From the NCBI GenBank assembly GCA_910577805.1, contig CAJTOE010000135.1:1-6738 (forward strand): DNA of 6,738 nt. Direction: 5' to 3'. Shown piece by piece: positions 1-6,036 of the stretch. The DNA comes from an uncultured Oscillospiraceae bacterium (GTDB taxonomy: Bacteria; Bacillota; Clostridia; Oscillospirales; Oscillospiraceae). Position numbers and translations under genes: made by a program. The stretch's first letter is position 1. Every line of letters begins with the position of its first letter. The notes beneath the pieces are model-generated. The model did not search any database and was not told where the DNA came from. It saw nothing but the letters and a program-made list of their open reading frames with translations.

Positions 1-973
1 CGTCCTCGTGCTTGAGCAGATACGCGATGTCCTCCACGCAGTTCTCGCCGGCCACCCAGCCGATGCCCTCCCGGACCAGCCAGCGGGCGTTGTTGCGCTC
101 CTGCTGGAGGGCCGGAGGCCAGGTCAGAATGGGCGTCTGGGCAAAGATCGTCTCAAACAGGGTGATGCCGCCGGGCTTGGTGACAATCAGGTCCGCCTGG
201 GACATGTAGTCCCACACACGGTCGGTGTAGCCCACCACCTGGATGTTCTCCCACCGGCCGTACAGCCGCTTAAACAGCTTCTCGTTGCGGCCGGTGATGA
301 TGGTGATATGGGTGTGGGACAGGCGGCTCAGTTCGTCATAAAAGCGGCTGTCCTTGGGGAGCAGGCCCAATCCGCCGCCCATGATAAGCACTTCCCGCGT
401 CCCGGAGGTTTTTTTATGGGCCAGGCTGCGGAACTCCTCCCGGACCGGGATGCCGGTGACACAGATGGACGCGGGGTCCACACCCTTGGCGGCCAGGTCC
501 TCCAGCACCTGATGGCTGGGCACCAGATAGCAGTCGGTGTTCTGGTTGATCCACTCCGGGTGGCTGGTCACGTCGGTGACGCAGGTGAGCAAGGGCAGGT
601 CCAGGCCCCATTCGCTCTTGAGCCGGGACACGAGCTGGGCACAGAGGGGGTGGGTGGCGATGACCGCGTCGGGGCGGTTTTGGTGGATCAGCTCCACCAG
701 CTTATCCAGGAACAGCCCCTCAAAGGGAGGGCGGGCGTCCGGACGGCCCAGGGCAGTCAATTTATAATAGGTATTGAACAGATGGCTGCCGTAGGTGACC
801 ACCAGATTAAAGCTTTTATACACGGCCTCGGACAGGTTGGGCATGGCGTAGGCGGGGAAATCGATCACCTCTACCGTCCACTGGGGGAACTCCCCCAAAA
901 GCTGCTGGCGCAGGGACATGGACGCGGACCAGTGGCCCATCCCGAATTTTCCGGTCAAAATCAAAATATTCAT
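1..973 (-). CDS. Diacylglycerol glycosyltransferase, UgtP/MGDG synthase-like (GT28), 3' end outside window
   Basis: The product probably transfers a sugar from a UDP-sugar to diacylglycerol at the inner membrane face, making glycolipids used as membrane lipids or lipoteichoic acid anchors. The frame is open from ATG at 973 to the window edge, giving 324 visible residues; related enzymes have about 370-400, so some 50 are missing. Visible family motifs are an N-terminal glycine-rich loop GKFGMGHWSAS (8-18), VTDVTSHPEW (132-141) followed by VPSHQ, VTGIPVREEF (172-181), IMGGGLGLLP (197-206), TGRNEKL (227-233), and the GT28 donor-site stretch TKPGGITLFET (265-275) with PPALQQERNNA (286-296). There is no signal peptide; attachment is likely peripheral. 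The start is supported by GGAGG (minus strand, 981-985) 7-8 nt upstream and by the motif right at the N-terminus. Family membership is clear; the sugar and processivity cannot be read. MurG is the related alternative, but the TDxxxHPEW pattern favours the MGDG/UgtP branch. Confidence 0.9.
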   Translation of the reverse strand, partial: MNILILTGKFGMGHWSASMSLRQQLLGEFPQWTVEVIDFPAYAMPNLSEAVYKSFNLVVTYGSHLFNTYYKLTALGRPDARPPFEGLFLDKLVELIHQNRPDAVIATHPLCAQLVSRLKSEWGLDLPLLTCVTDVTSHPEWINQNTDCYLVPSHQVLEDLAAKGVDPASICVTGIPVREEFRSLAHKKTSGTREVLIMGGGLGLLPKDSRFYDELSRLSHTHITIITGRNEKLFKRLYGRWENIQVVGYTDRVWDYMSQADLIVTKPGGITLFETIFAQTPILTWPPALQQERNNARWLVREGIGWVAGENCVEDIAYLLKHED

Positions 974-1014
974 CCCAAAATCCTCCATCGGTTTCCTTCG
1001 GATTTAGTATAGCC

Positions 1015-1042
1015 AGTATAGCAGAGCTTTCTTAAAATCCAA
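1015..1042 (-). promoter_or_regulatory. Probable sigma-A promoter of the glycosyltransferase gene
   Basis: Read on the minus strand, TTGGAT (1037-1042) is followed after 16 bases by TATACT (1015-1020), about 41 bases before the start codon. A second TATACT copy lies at 1006-1011 but has a worse spacing to any -35 box. This is a match to the sigma-A consensus by eye, not a mapped start. Confidence 0.5.
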
Positions 1043-1054
1043 GAAGAGAAATCT

Positions 1055-1090
1055 TAAAACTTTATGAAGAATCTCTTGCTGCAAGTTTTA
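1055..1090. repeat. Inverted repeat between divergent promoters, possible operator
   Basis: TAAAACTT (1055-1062) and AAGTTTTA (1083-1090) form a perfect 8-base inverted repeat separated by 20 bases, and the palindrome CTTGCTGCAAG (1075-1085) overlaps the right arm. The stretch at about 1057-1080 is also imperfectly repeated in direct orientation at about 1083-1104 (shared pattern AA.TTTTAT.AA.AATCT.TTGC). The region is AT-rich and lies between the two divergent promoters, so it could bind a regulator or act as an UP-element; AT-richness alone could produce such matches. Confidence 0.35.
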
Positions 1091-1112
1091 TAAAAAATCT
1101 TGCAAAAGGGTA

Positions 1113-1141
1113 TTGACATTTTTCCGGAGATGTAGTATATT
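1113..1141 (+). promoter_or_regulatory. Strong sigma-A promoter for the structured RNA
   Basis: A perfect TTGACA (1113-1118) is followed by an ideal 17-base spacer and TATATT (1136-1141, five of six consensus bases). Initiation is expected at about 1147-1149. AT-rich sequence immediately upstream could add UP-element activity. No protein start follows within normal reach, which is why the transcript is read as an RNA gene. Confidence 0.8.
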
Positions 1142-1461
1142 ATGTACAGAAAGGATGAGTCCAATGTACAGGTAACACAGCAAAGCAGCAAAAAAGCCGG
1201 CTGTGGTCAGGTGCAAAACTACGTCAGCCAGGAATGACGTAACTGCACCGTGATTGCAGGGAGCGAAAAAGCTGCAAAACCTACTGCGGACCGTTCACAG
1301 CCCAGCGAAGGAACAGCGCTCAAACACAGCACTGGCCCCGTCAGTGAGGCGCACAATGAATACAATGTGCAGAAAAAATGTGGGATTTGAGGCAGGACGA
1401 CTTTGCGGAAGGCCGTTTGGTGAACGGGAGACGCGATTCTGAAGAAAGAGAGGTTAAAGAG

Positions 1462-1491
1462 ATGTTAGATATTAAGAATCATCAGAAATGA
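1462..1491 (+). CDS. Possible 9-residue peptide at the end of the RNA (MLDIKNHQK)
   Basis: ATG at 1462 opens nine codons, MLDIKNHQK, ending at TGA (1489-1491). AGAGAGG (1447-1453) lies 8 bases upstream, a good Shine-Dalgarno match at good spacing. The stop lies in the 5' arm of the terminator stem, so a ribosome finishing the peptide would cover part of that stem. This could make the RNA dual-function or make termination sensitive to translation. A purine-rich RNA tail with a chance ATG is an equally reasonable reading; nothing is known about the peptide. Confidence 0.2.
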   Translation: MLDIKNHQK

Positions 1492-1530
1492 CCCTCAGCC
1501 GGGCAAACGGTTGAGGGTCATTTCTTTTTT
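1485..1530 (+). terminator. Strong intrinsic terminator of the structured RNA
   Basis: GAAATGACCCTCAGCC (1485-1500) pairs with GGTTGAGGGTCATTTC (1509-1524) as a 16-base-pair stem with a single G.U pair and an 8-base loop, followed by six T residues (1525-1530). It separates the RNA transcript from the amidase gene. Confidence 0.92.
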
Positions 1531-1564
1531 ATGGAGACAGGCCCCCCTCAAGACCCCAAACCAG

Positions 1565-1594
1565 GCATAACCCCTCCCCTCTCCGCCATAAGTA
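1565..1594 (+). promoter_or_regulatory. Candidate sporulation-sigma promoter for the amidase gene
   Basis: GCATA (1565-1569) resembles the -35 element of SigF/SigG-type promoters, and CATAAGTA (1587-1594) after 17 bases partly resembles SigG or SigE -10 elements (CAT plus A/T-rich). In B. subtilis cwlD is transcribed by sporulation sigma factors, which makes the reading attractive. The match is imperfect and the expected start (about 1601) would leave a leader of only about 13 nt, so confidence is low. No sigma-A promoter is visible between the upstream terminator and the gene. Confidence 0.22.
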
Positions 1595-1604
1595 TAGGGC
1601 GGAG
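1581..1604 (+). promoter_or_regulatory. Hairpin overlapping the amidase ribosome binding site
   Basis: CTCCGCC (1581-1587) is the perfect complement of GGCGGAG (1598-1604), with a 10-base loop. The 3' arm contains most of the GGAGGT ribosome binding site (1601-1606) of the amidase gene, so on any transcript starting upstream of 1581 the site would be sequestered. If transcription starts at about 1601 the hairpin cannot form. Confidence 0.4.
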
Positions 1605-1613
1605 GTGGTCTGT

Positions 1614-2351
1614 GTGTTTGTACGAAGAAACAAAAAATTCCTGCTGCCGGGCCTGGCGGCGCTGGCCCTGCTTTTGACCCTCACCCTGGGACTGCTCTGG
1701 CTCCGCCCCAAAAGCCATGCCGCGCTCTCTCCCCTGTCCAGCCGCGCCCCCCTCATCCTGGACGCCGGCCACGGCGGGGAGGACGGCGGCGCAGTTTCGG
1801 TCACCGGGGTCCCGGAGAGCCAGATCAATCTGTCCATCGTCCGGAAGCTGGACGGTATTTTGGGCTTTTACGGCCAGCCCGCCGTCCTGCTGCGCCAGGA
1901 GGACGTATCCCTCCACGACGAGGACGCCCAGACCTTGCGGCAGAAAAAGACCTCGGACCTGCACAACCGGGTGGAGCTGGTGGAGAAGATCGACGGCGGT
2001 ATTTTAGTCAGTATCCACCAGAACAGCTACCCGGAAGCCCGCTACCACGGCGCGCAGGTCTTTTACGCCCCCACCCAGGGCTCCCAGGCGTTGGGCCAGC
2101 ACCTGCAAATGGCCCTCCGGGACGGCCTGGACTCGGAGAACACCAGAGAGGCCAAGCAGATTCCGGACACTGTGTATCTGATGAACCATGTAGGCTGTCC
2201 GGCGGTGCTGGTGGAGTGCGGCTTTCTGACCAATCCCACAGAGGAAGCCATGCTGCGCAGTGAGGACTACCAGCGCAAGCTGGCGGCGGTGCTGGCCGGG
2301 GGACTGCTGACCCGGCCCCAGGGGCCGGAGGCTCTTGGGACCGTGCGGTAA
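1614..2351 (+). CDS. cwlD: N-acetylmuramoyl-L-alanine amidase, CwlD-like (Amidase_3)
   Basis: This zinc amidase cuts the bond between N-acetylmuramic acid and the stem peptide. CwlD does this in the spore cortex as the first step of muramic-delta-lactam formation, needed for germination. The 245-residue length matches CwlD (about 240). An uncleaved-looking membrane anchor covers residues 9-30, after the basic RRNKK, placing the catalytic domain outside the membrane. The Amidase_3 set is complete: DAGHGGEDGGA (50-60) with zinc ligand H53, E68 in PESQINL, SIHQN (133-137) with H135, and VECGFLTNPTEE (200-211) with catalytic E201. I chose GTG 1614 because GGAGGT (1601-1606) lies 7 bases upstream; the in-frame GTG at 1605 overlaps that site. 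There is no SH3b or other wall-binding domain, which favours CwlD over vegetative or sporangium-lysing amidases. No GerS partner gene is adjacent. The spore role is inferred from size and architecture. Confidence 0.87.
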   Translation: MFVRRNKKFLLPGLAALALLLTLTLGLLWLRPKSHAALSPLSSRAPLILDAGHGGEDGGAVSVTGVPESQINLSIVRKLDGILGFYGQPAVLLRQEDVSLHDEDAQTLRQKKTSDLHNRVELVEKIDGGILVSIHQNSYPEARYHGAQVFYAPTQGSQALGQHLQMALRDGLDSENTREAKQIPDTVYLMNHVGCPAVLVECGFLTNPTEEAMLRSEDYQRKLAAVLAGGLLTRPQGPEALGTVR

Positions 2352-2433
2352 GGTAGGGGGGGCTGTGATTTGGAACGCGGCGGAGTCCTTGGGCTTCACC
2401 GCTTTATGGCCGCCCCAAAGTGTCTCACTTCGC

Positions 2434-2462
2434 TTGACAAAATCGAGGGGATATGATATCTT
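2434..2462 (+). promoter_or_regulatory. Sigma-A promoter of the GGDEF-EAL gene
   Basis: A perfect TTGACA (2434-2439) is followed after 17 bases by TATCTT (2457-2462), which has an extended -10 TG at 2454-2455. The predicted start at about 2469 keeps the GGGGGA ribosome binding site (2483-2488) in the leader. The 11-base palindrome GATATGATATC (2450-2460) overlaps the -10 box and could be an operator. Confidence 0.7.
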
Positions 2463-2471
2463 TTTAACAAA

Positions 2472-2480
2472 TGCTATAAT
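2472..2480 (+). promoter_or_regulatory. Second, extended -10 element close to the GGDEF-EAL start
   Basis: TGCTATAAT is a perfect extended -10 element 14 bases before the start codon. No good -35 box lies 16-18 bases upstream. A transcript from here would begin at about 2487, losing most of the ribosome binding site, so it may be a weak alternative start or a chance match. Confidence 0.3.
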
Positions 2481-2494
2481 GCGGGGGATTATTC

Positions 2495-5488
2495 ATGGAA
2501 AACAGATCAACGCCGCCAGGCTGTACCATACAGAACGCGGCCGAGGTGGAATGCAACCCGTTGACGGGGCTATACTCCCCACGGGGCTTTATGGAGACAT
2601 GCCGAACCTTCATCCAGCGCATCGAGCCAAGCACTTACTGCATGATGGCTATTGACATGCTCCATTTCCGCCTGTTCAATAAGCTCTACGGGCGGGACAT
2701 CGGCGATAAGCTCCTGCGGCACATTGCCGACTGTCTGGAGTCCGTGCGGCGGCAGTACGACGGCGTGACCGGCTATTTCGAGGGTGACAACTTCTGCATC
2801 GTCATGCCCTGGCGCATGGAGCTGGTGGAGGAGCTTCGGGACGACATCATTGCAGAGGTGGAGCGCTGGGGCGGCGCGGTAGGCGTGGTCCCTACCCTTG
2901 GCGTGTGCCCCATCGACAACATCACCCTTCCTCCTGAGATTTATTACGACCGGGCCACTCTGGCTATGCCCCAGGCCGACGGCCGCACCCGGATCGCCCA
3001 GTATGACCCCGGCATGGAGGACCGGCTGGAGGAGGAGCTGCGGCTTCTGATGGAGATTAACTCCGCCCTGGATGCGGAGGAGTTCATTTTCTACGCCCAG
3101 CCCCAGTGCGATATCTTTACCGGCAAGGTGGTGGGCGCGGAATCCCTGGTGCGGTGGCAGCACCGGACCAAGGGCCTGATCCCGCCGGGAAAATTCGTCC
3201 CGGTGCTGGAACGAAGCGGCATGATCTATCAGCTGGACCAGCAGGTGTGGGAAAAGGTGTGCCGCTGGCTGCGCAGCTGGCTGGACCGGGGCCACCGGCC
3301 GGTGCCCATCTCCATCAACATCTCCCGCATTGACATCATGGCAATTGACGTGCCCAACTATCTGCTGGGCCTTTTGAAAAAATACGACCTGCCCGTAAAG
3401 TACATAAAGGCGGAGATCACCGAAAGCGCCTACGCCGAGGAGGACAGCACCATCAACAGCACTGTGGACCGGCTGCGGGAAGCGGGCTTCCTGGTGATGA
3501 TGGACGATTTCGGCAGCGGCTATTCGTCCCTGAATATGCTCAAAAGCATCGCCGTGGACGTGCTGAAAATCGACATGCGCTTTTTGGAGATCACCGAGGA
3601 GGAAACCCAGAAGGGCATCGGCATTCTGGAGTCCATCGTGAACATGGCTCGCATGATGGGCCTGCCCATCATTGTGGAGGGTGTGGAAACTCTCCACCAG
3701 GAAAACGTCCTGCGCAGTATGGGCTGCCGGTATACCCAGGGCTTTTACTATTATAAGCCCCTGCCCATCGACCAGTTCGAGCATCTGCTGTCCGACGAAC
3801 GCCGTCTGGATTTCAGCGGCCTGCACCGCAAGCAGGTGGAGGCCTTCCATGTGCGGGAATTTATGGAGGGCAGCCTGTTTACAGATACCATGCTCAACAA
3901 TATTCTGGGTCCCGCTGCCATCTACGACGTGTACGAAAACCAGATCGAGATCACGCGGGTCAATGAACAGTACTACGCCCTGTCCGGCCTGGACGCGCTG
4001 GACGATAATTTGAACAAAAAGCTTTGGAACAGCGTGCGGGACGACGACCGGGTCGTGCTGTTCTCCCTGTTCGAGGCGGCGGTGGATAACCACCCAAAAT
4101 GCGCCGAGGGCCACATCCACTACCTGCGGGTGGACGGCAAGGTGCTGTGGGTCCAGGTGCGGGTTTTTTTCCAGCGGGAAAAAGAAGGGCATAAAATCTT
4201 CTTCGTTCTCCTGTCGGACATGACCTCCCTGCGGGACAAGCGGGTGGAGCAGGCCCGGAGCGAGCTGGCTGTCCCCGCCTTCACCGGCCAGGAGCAGGAC
4301 CGCCTGAACCAGTATTACGGCAATCTCCCCTGCGGCTATGGCCTGTTCCGGATCATTCTCGACGGGCAGGGCGAACCGGCGGACTACGAGATCATTTACA
4401 CCAACCAGGAGATGGAGCGTATCTGCGGCAGCGATATGTCCCGGATGCGGGGCATGATCTCCAAGGCCTTTGGCGACGACTCCAAGGAGATGATGCGCAA
4501 GGCCTACCAGGCGGCGTTTTTGGGGGATATGCTCAATCACTACGCTTACAGCTCTGTGACCAGCCACTATCTCCAGCTGACGTTCTATCAGTACGAATAT
4601 GGCTATGTGGCCTGTCTGGTCCGGGATGTGACTCATATGCAGCTTCACGAGGGGGCCTTAGCCAGTATGGTGCTGGCCTATCGGGAGGTCTATTTCCTCC
4701 ACCTTCAGGACAGCACCTGCCGGATGATCTATCCGGACGAGAACCGTATCCTGGACCGGGGAAATTACGAGGCTATCGTGGAACGGCATTTTGGCAGCGG
4801 CAAGATCGTGGACCGGGACAAGGAGAGCGTGCGGCAGTTCCTGTCCCTGAACAACCTGCGGGAGGCGCTGTCTGTCCGTAACTCGGTGGAGCATCGTTAC
4901 CGCAGAAGGACGAAGGACGGCGACGTGGAGTGGTGCCTGACCAGCGTAACCATCAGCGAGCGGGACAACGGCCGGCCGAAAACGGCGGTCATCACCATCC
5001 GAAGCATCGACTCGATCATGAAGGAGGAGGAGGAACGGCGGCAGGCCCGTATGGCGGAATCCCTGGCCAATATGTCCGACGGTTTTTTCATCTACCGGGC
5101 CATGGAGGACGAGCGGATTTTGTATGCCAACCCGGCGGTGATGAATATTTACGGCTGTGAGACGATGGCGGAATTTATGGAGCTGACCGGGCGTTCCTTC
5201 CAGGGCATGGTCCATCCGGAGGACCTGGACCGGGTACAGTGGGAGATCAACAATCAGATCAGCAGCTCGGAAGAACGCATGGATTATGTGCAGTACCGCA
5301 TTCTCCGCAAGGACGGGCAGATCCGCTGGGTGGACGACTGCGGCCATCTGGAAAACTCCAAGTGGGGAGAGGAACACCGGCTGTTCTATGTGTTCATCAA
5401 GGACATTACCAACAGCATCACGCCCATTCAGAAGGAAAAGCTGCTCAACGCCAGCCGCTTCCATCAGCACCGTATGGACGAGGAGTAA
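2495..5488 (+). CDS. Degenerate GGDEF - EAL - multi-PAS protein, probable c-di-GMP phosphodiesterase
   Basis: This 997-residue soluble protein is predicted to hydrolyse c-di-GMP to pGpG in the cytoplasm. Residues about 21-170 form a GGDEF fold with signature EGDNF (96-100) instead of GGDEF: the first glycine and the catalytic/metal glutamate are lost, so cyclase activity is unlikely. RQYD (86-89) sits near the usual I-site position but one residue too far away. Residues about 177-432 form an EAL domain with key positions kept: ESL (E216), SINIS (N275), EITES (E307), DDFGSGYSSL (D337, D338), LKID (K358), VEGVE (E395) and TQGFYYY (Q415). About four PAS-like domains follow: 462-580, 605-715, 718-840 and 852-972; the last has PNPAV-like YANPAVM, VHPEDLDRV and RKDGQIRWV. 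No membrane segment or signal peptide is visible. ATG 2495 follows GGGGGA by 6-7 bases. The sensory PAS block lies after the enzyme, the reverse of the common order. The signal is unknown. Confidence 0.9.
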   Translation: MENRSTPPGCTIQNAAEVECNPLTGLYSPRGFMETCRTFIQRIEPSTYCMMAIDMLHFRLFNKLYGRDIGDKLLRHIADCLESVRRQYDGVTGYFEGDNFCIVMPWRMELVEELRDDIIAEVERWGGAVGVVPTLGVCPIDNITLPPEIYYDRATLAMPQADGRTRIAQYDPGMEDRLEEELRLLMEINSALDAEEFIFYAQPQCDIFTGKVVGAESLVRWQHRTKGLIPPGKFVPVLERSGMIYQLDQQVWEKVCRWLRSWLDRGHRPVPISINISRIDIMAIDVPNYLLGLLKKYDLPVKYIKAEITESAYAEEDSTINSTVDRLREAGFLVMMDDFGSGYSSLNMLKSIAVDVLKIDMRFLEITEEETQKGIGILESIVNMARMMGLPIIVEGVETLHQENVLRSMGCRYTQGFYYYKPLPIDQFEHLLSDERRLDFSGLHRKQVEAFHVREFMEGSLFTDTMLNNILGPAAIYDVYENQIEITRVNEQYYALSGLDALDDNLNKKLWNSVRDDDRVVLFSLFEAAVDNHPKCAEGHIHYLRVDGKVLWVQVRVFFQREKEGHKIFFVLLSDMTSLRDKRVEQARSELAVPAFTGQEQDRLNQYYGNLPCGYGLFRIILDGQGEPADYEIIYTNQEMERICGSDMSRMRGMISKAFGDDSKEMMRKAYQAAFLGDMLNHYAYSSVTSHYLQLTFYQYEYGYVACLVRDVTHMQLHEGALASMVLAYREVYFLHLQDSTCRMIYPDENRILDRGNYEAIVERHFGSGKIVDRDKESVRQFLSLNNLREALSVRNSVEHRYRRRTKDGDVEWCLTSVTISERDNGRPKTAVITIRSIDSIMKEEEERRQARMAESLANMSDGFFIYRAMEDERILYANPAVMNIYGCETMAEFMELTGRSFQGMVHPEDLDRVQWEINNQISSSEERMDYVQYRILRKDGQIRWVDDCGHLENSKWGEEHRLFYVFIKDITNSITPIQKEKLLNASRFHQHRMDEE

Positions 5489-5500
5489 AAAATAATCATA

Positions 5501-5538
5501 AAAAAGCGGAACCAGGAAAAATCCTGGTTCCGCTTTTT
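5501..5538. terminator. Bidirectional intrinsic terminator between convergent genes
   Basis: A perfect 17-base-pair stem, AAAAAGCGGAACCAGGA (5501-5517) with TCCTGGTTCCGCTTTTT (5522-5538), encloses a 4-base A loop. T-runs follow on both strands, so it can end the GGDEF-EAL transcript (stop at 5488) and the opposing P-loop gene (stop at 5540). Confidence 0.93.
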
Positions 5539-5539
5539 G

Positions 5540-5950
5540 TTAAAAATATTTCTTAATGCCGTCCGGGGCCAGCTCCGCGTCGTCGCTGATGGTGATGGTA
5601 AATTTGATGCCGTGGGCCTCGCCGAACTTGTTCAGCCAGTCCAGGAACTTTTCGGTCTCGATATAGCCGTCGCCGGGGACGATCTTGGTCAGGCTGTCGA
5701 TGAAGATGTGGGTGATGTCGTAGTTGCCCGCGTACATACCGCTGATGAAGCCCCGCAGCGCGGAGTAGTCGGCGATATCGTAGTGGCTGGACTCCACCAG
5801 GCGGATACGGCTGCTGATGTCGTAGGTCAGCTTGCTGCCCTTCTCGATGCAGACAACGTTGCCGTGCTCGGTGTCCACCGCGCTGTTAATCATATCAATG
5901 ACGTTTTTGGTCTTGCCAGAGCCTTTCTTGCCCATAATAACACGAATCAT
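5540..5950 (-). CDS. Small P-loop NTPase-like protein, function unknown
   Basis: The 136-residue product has a clear Walker A motif at the N-terminus, GKKGSGKT (7-14), and a Walker B-like strand HIFID (81-85, D85), so it should bind ATP or GTP. No other domain, signal peptide, membrane segment or nucleic-acid motif is visible. It resembles small proteins of Clostridia that are sometimes labelled PilT-like or ATP-binding; I know of no established role, and the length is far too short for a PilT motor. A good AGGAG lies 9 bases before ATG at 5950. The 86-base gap to the upstream isomerase gene holds no clear terminator and only a TATGAT -10-like box (minus strand, 5986-5991) with a weak -35, so it may be co-transcribed with that gene or have its own promoter. 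The stop lies directly beside the shared terminator. Codon use looks somewhat less GC-biased than in its neighbours. Confidence 0.85.
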   Translation of the reverse strand: MIRVIMGKKGSGKTKNVIDMINSAVDTEHGNVVCIEKGSKLTYDISSRIRLVESSHYDIADYSALRGFISGMYAGNYDITHIFIDSLTKIVPGDGYIETEKFLDWLNKFGEAHGIKFTITISDDAELAPDGIKKYF

Positions 5951-6036
5951 GTTGGTTCACTCCTTGTTGTTATTGTCCCTACTTTATCATATTACGGACC
6001 ATTTTGCAACCATGATCTTGTAAACTTTTTGTTCTC

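Larger units (their letters stand above)
1148..1530 (+). ncRNA. Structured non-coding RNA, family not identified
   Basis: A near-consensus promoter and a strong intrinsic terminator delimit about 380 nt with no convincing protein gene. Possible stems include CACAGC (1176-1181) with GCTGTG (1200-1205); GGTGCA plus TACGTCA (1210-1226) with TGACGTA plus TGCACC (1235-1249); AGCG (1304-1307) with CGCT (1317-1320); CACTG (1330-1334) with CAGTG (1342-1346); and GCACA.TG (1351-1358) with CA.TGTGC (1363-1370), a hairpin with an AATA loop and one A.A mismatch. A possible long-range helix joins GCG..CCGTTCAC (1286-1298) to GTGAACGG....CGC (1420-1434). Unpaired A-rich linkers separate the stems, as is common in folded RNAs. 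I see no RNase P core, tmRNA acceptor arm, SRP Alu motif, T-box bulge or common riboswitch core. The raiA-associated RNA family of Firmicutes would be the first to test, but I cannot confirm it from memory. The alternative is a long attenuated leader of the downstream amidase gene. Confidence 0.65.

Noticed and set aside
8..1012. Plus-strand open frame of 334 codons opposite the glycosyltransferase
   Set aside because: It is the antisense shadow of a gene whose minus-strand translation shows clear GT28 motifs. Its own translation is low in complexity and has no recognisable domain.
1155..1175. Six-codon frame (ATG to TAA) near the RNA 5' end
   Set aside because: The purine stretch GG directly abuts the ATG, leaving no usable ribosome spacing, and the sequence also forms a small hairpin.
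1254..1442. 62-codon plus-strand frame within the structured RNA
   Set aside because: The start is a TTG without a Shine-Dalgarno site, the composition is not protein-like, and the DNA is better explained by RNA stems.
1148..1484. c-di-GMP riboswitch, T-box, tmRNA or RNase P RNA
   Set aside because: The conserved cores I know for these (GEMM tetraloop-receptor pattern, T-box GGUGG bulge, tRNA-like acceptor end, GAGGAAAGUC/ACAGAA core) are not present. The EAL gene is also not the adjacent downstream gene.
2352..2433. GC-rich inverted repeats after the amidase stop (G-run with GCCGCCCC, GCGG with CCGC) as a terminator
   Set aside because: The stems are interrupted and no T-run follows, so an intrinsic terminator is not supported. 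I see nothing else definite in this gap.
2570..4648. Minus-strand open frame of 692 codons inside the GGDEF-EAL gene
   Set aside because: GC-rich third positions remove stops on the opposite strand. The translation is His/Gln/Val-rich and domain-free, whereas the plus strand has complete EAL motifs. No ribosome site or promoter supports it.
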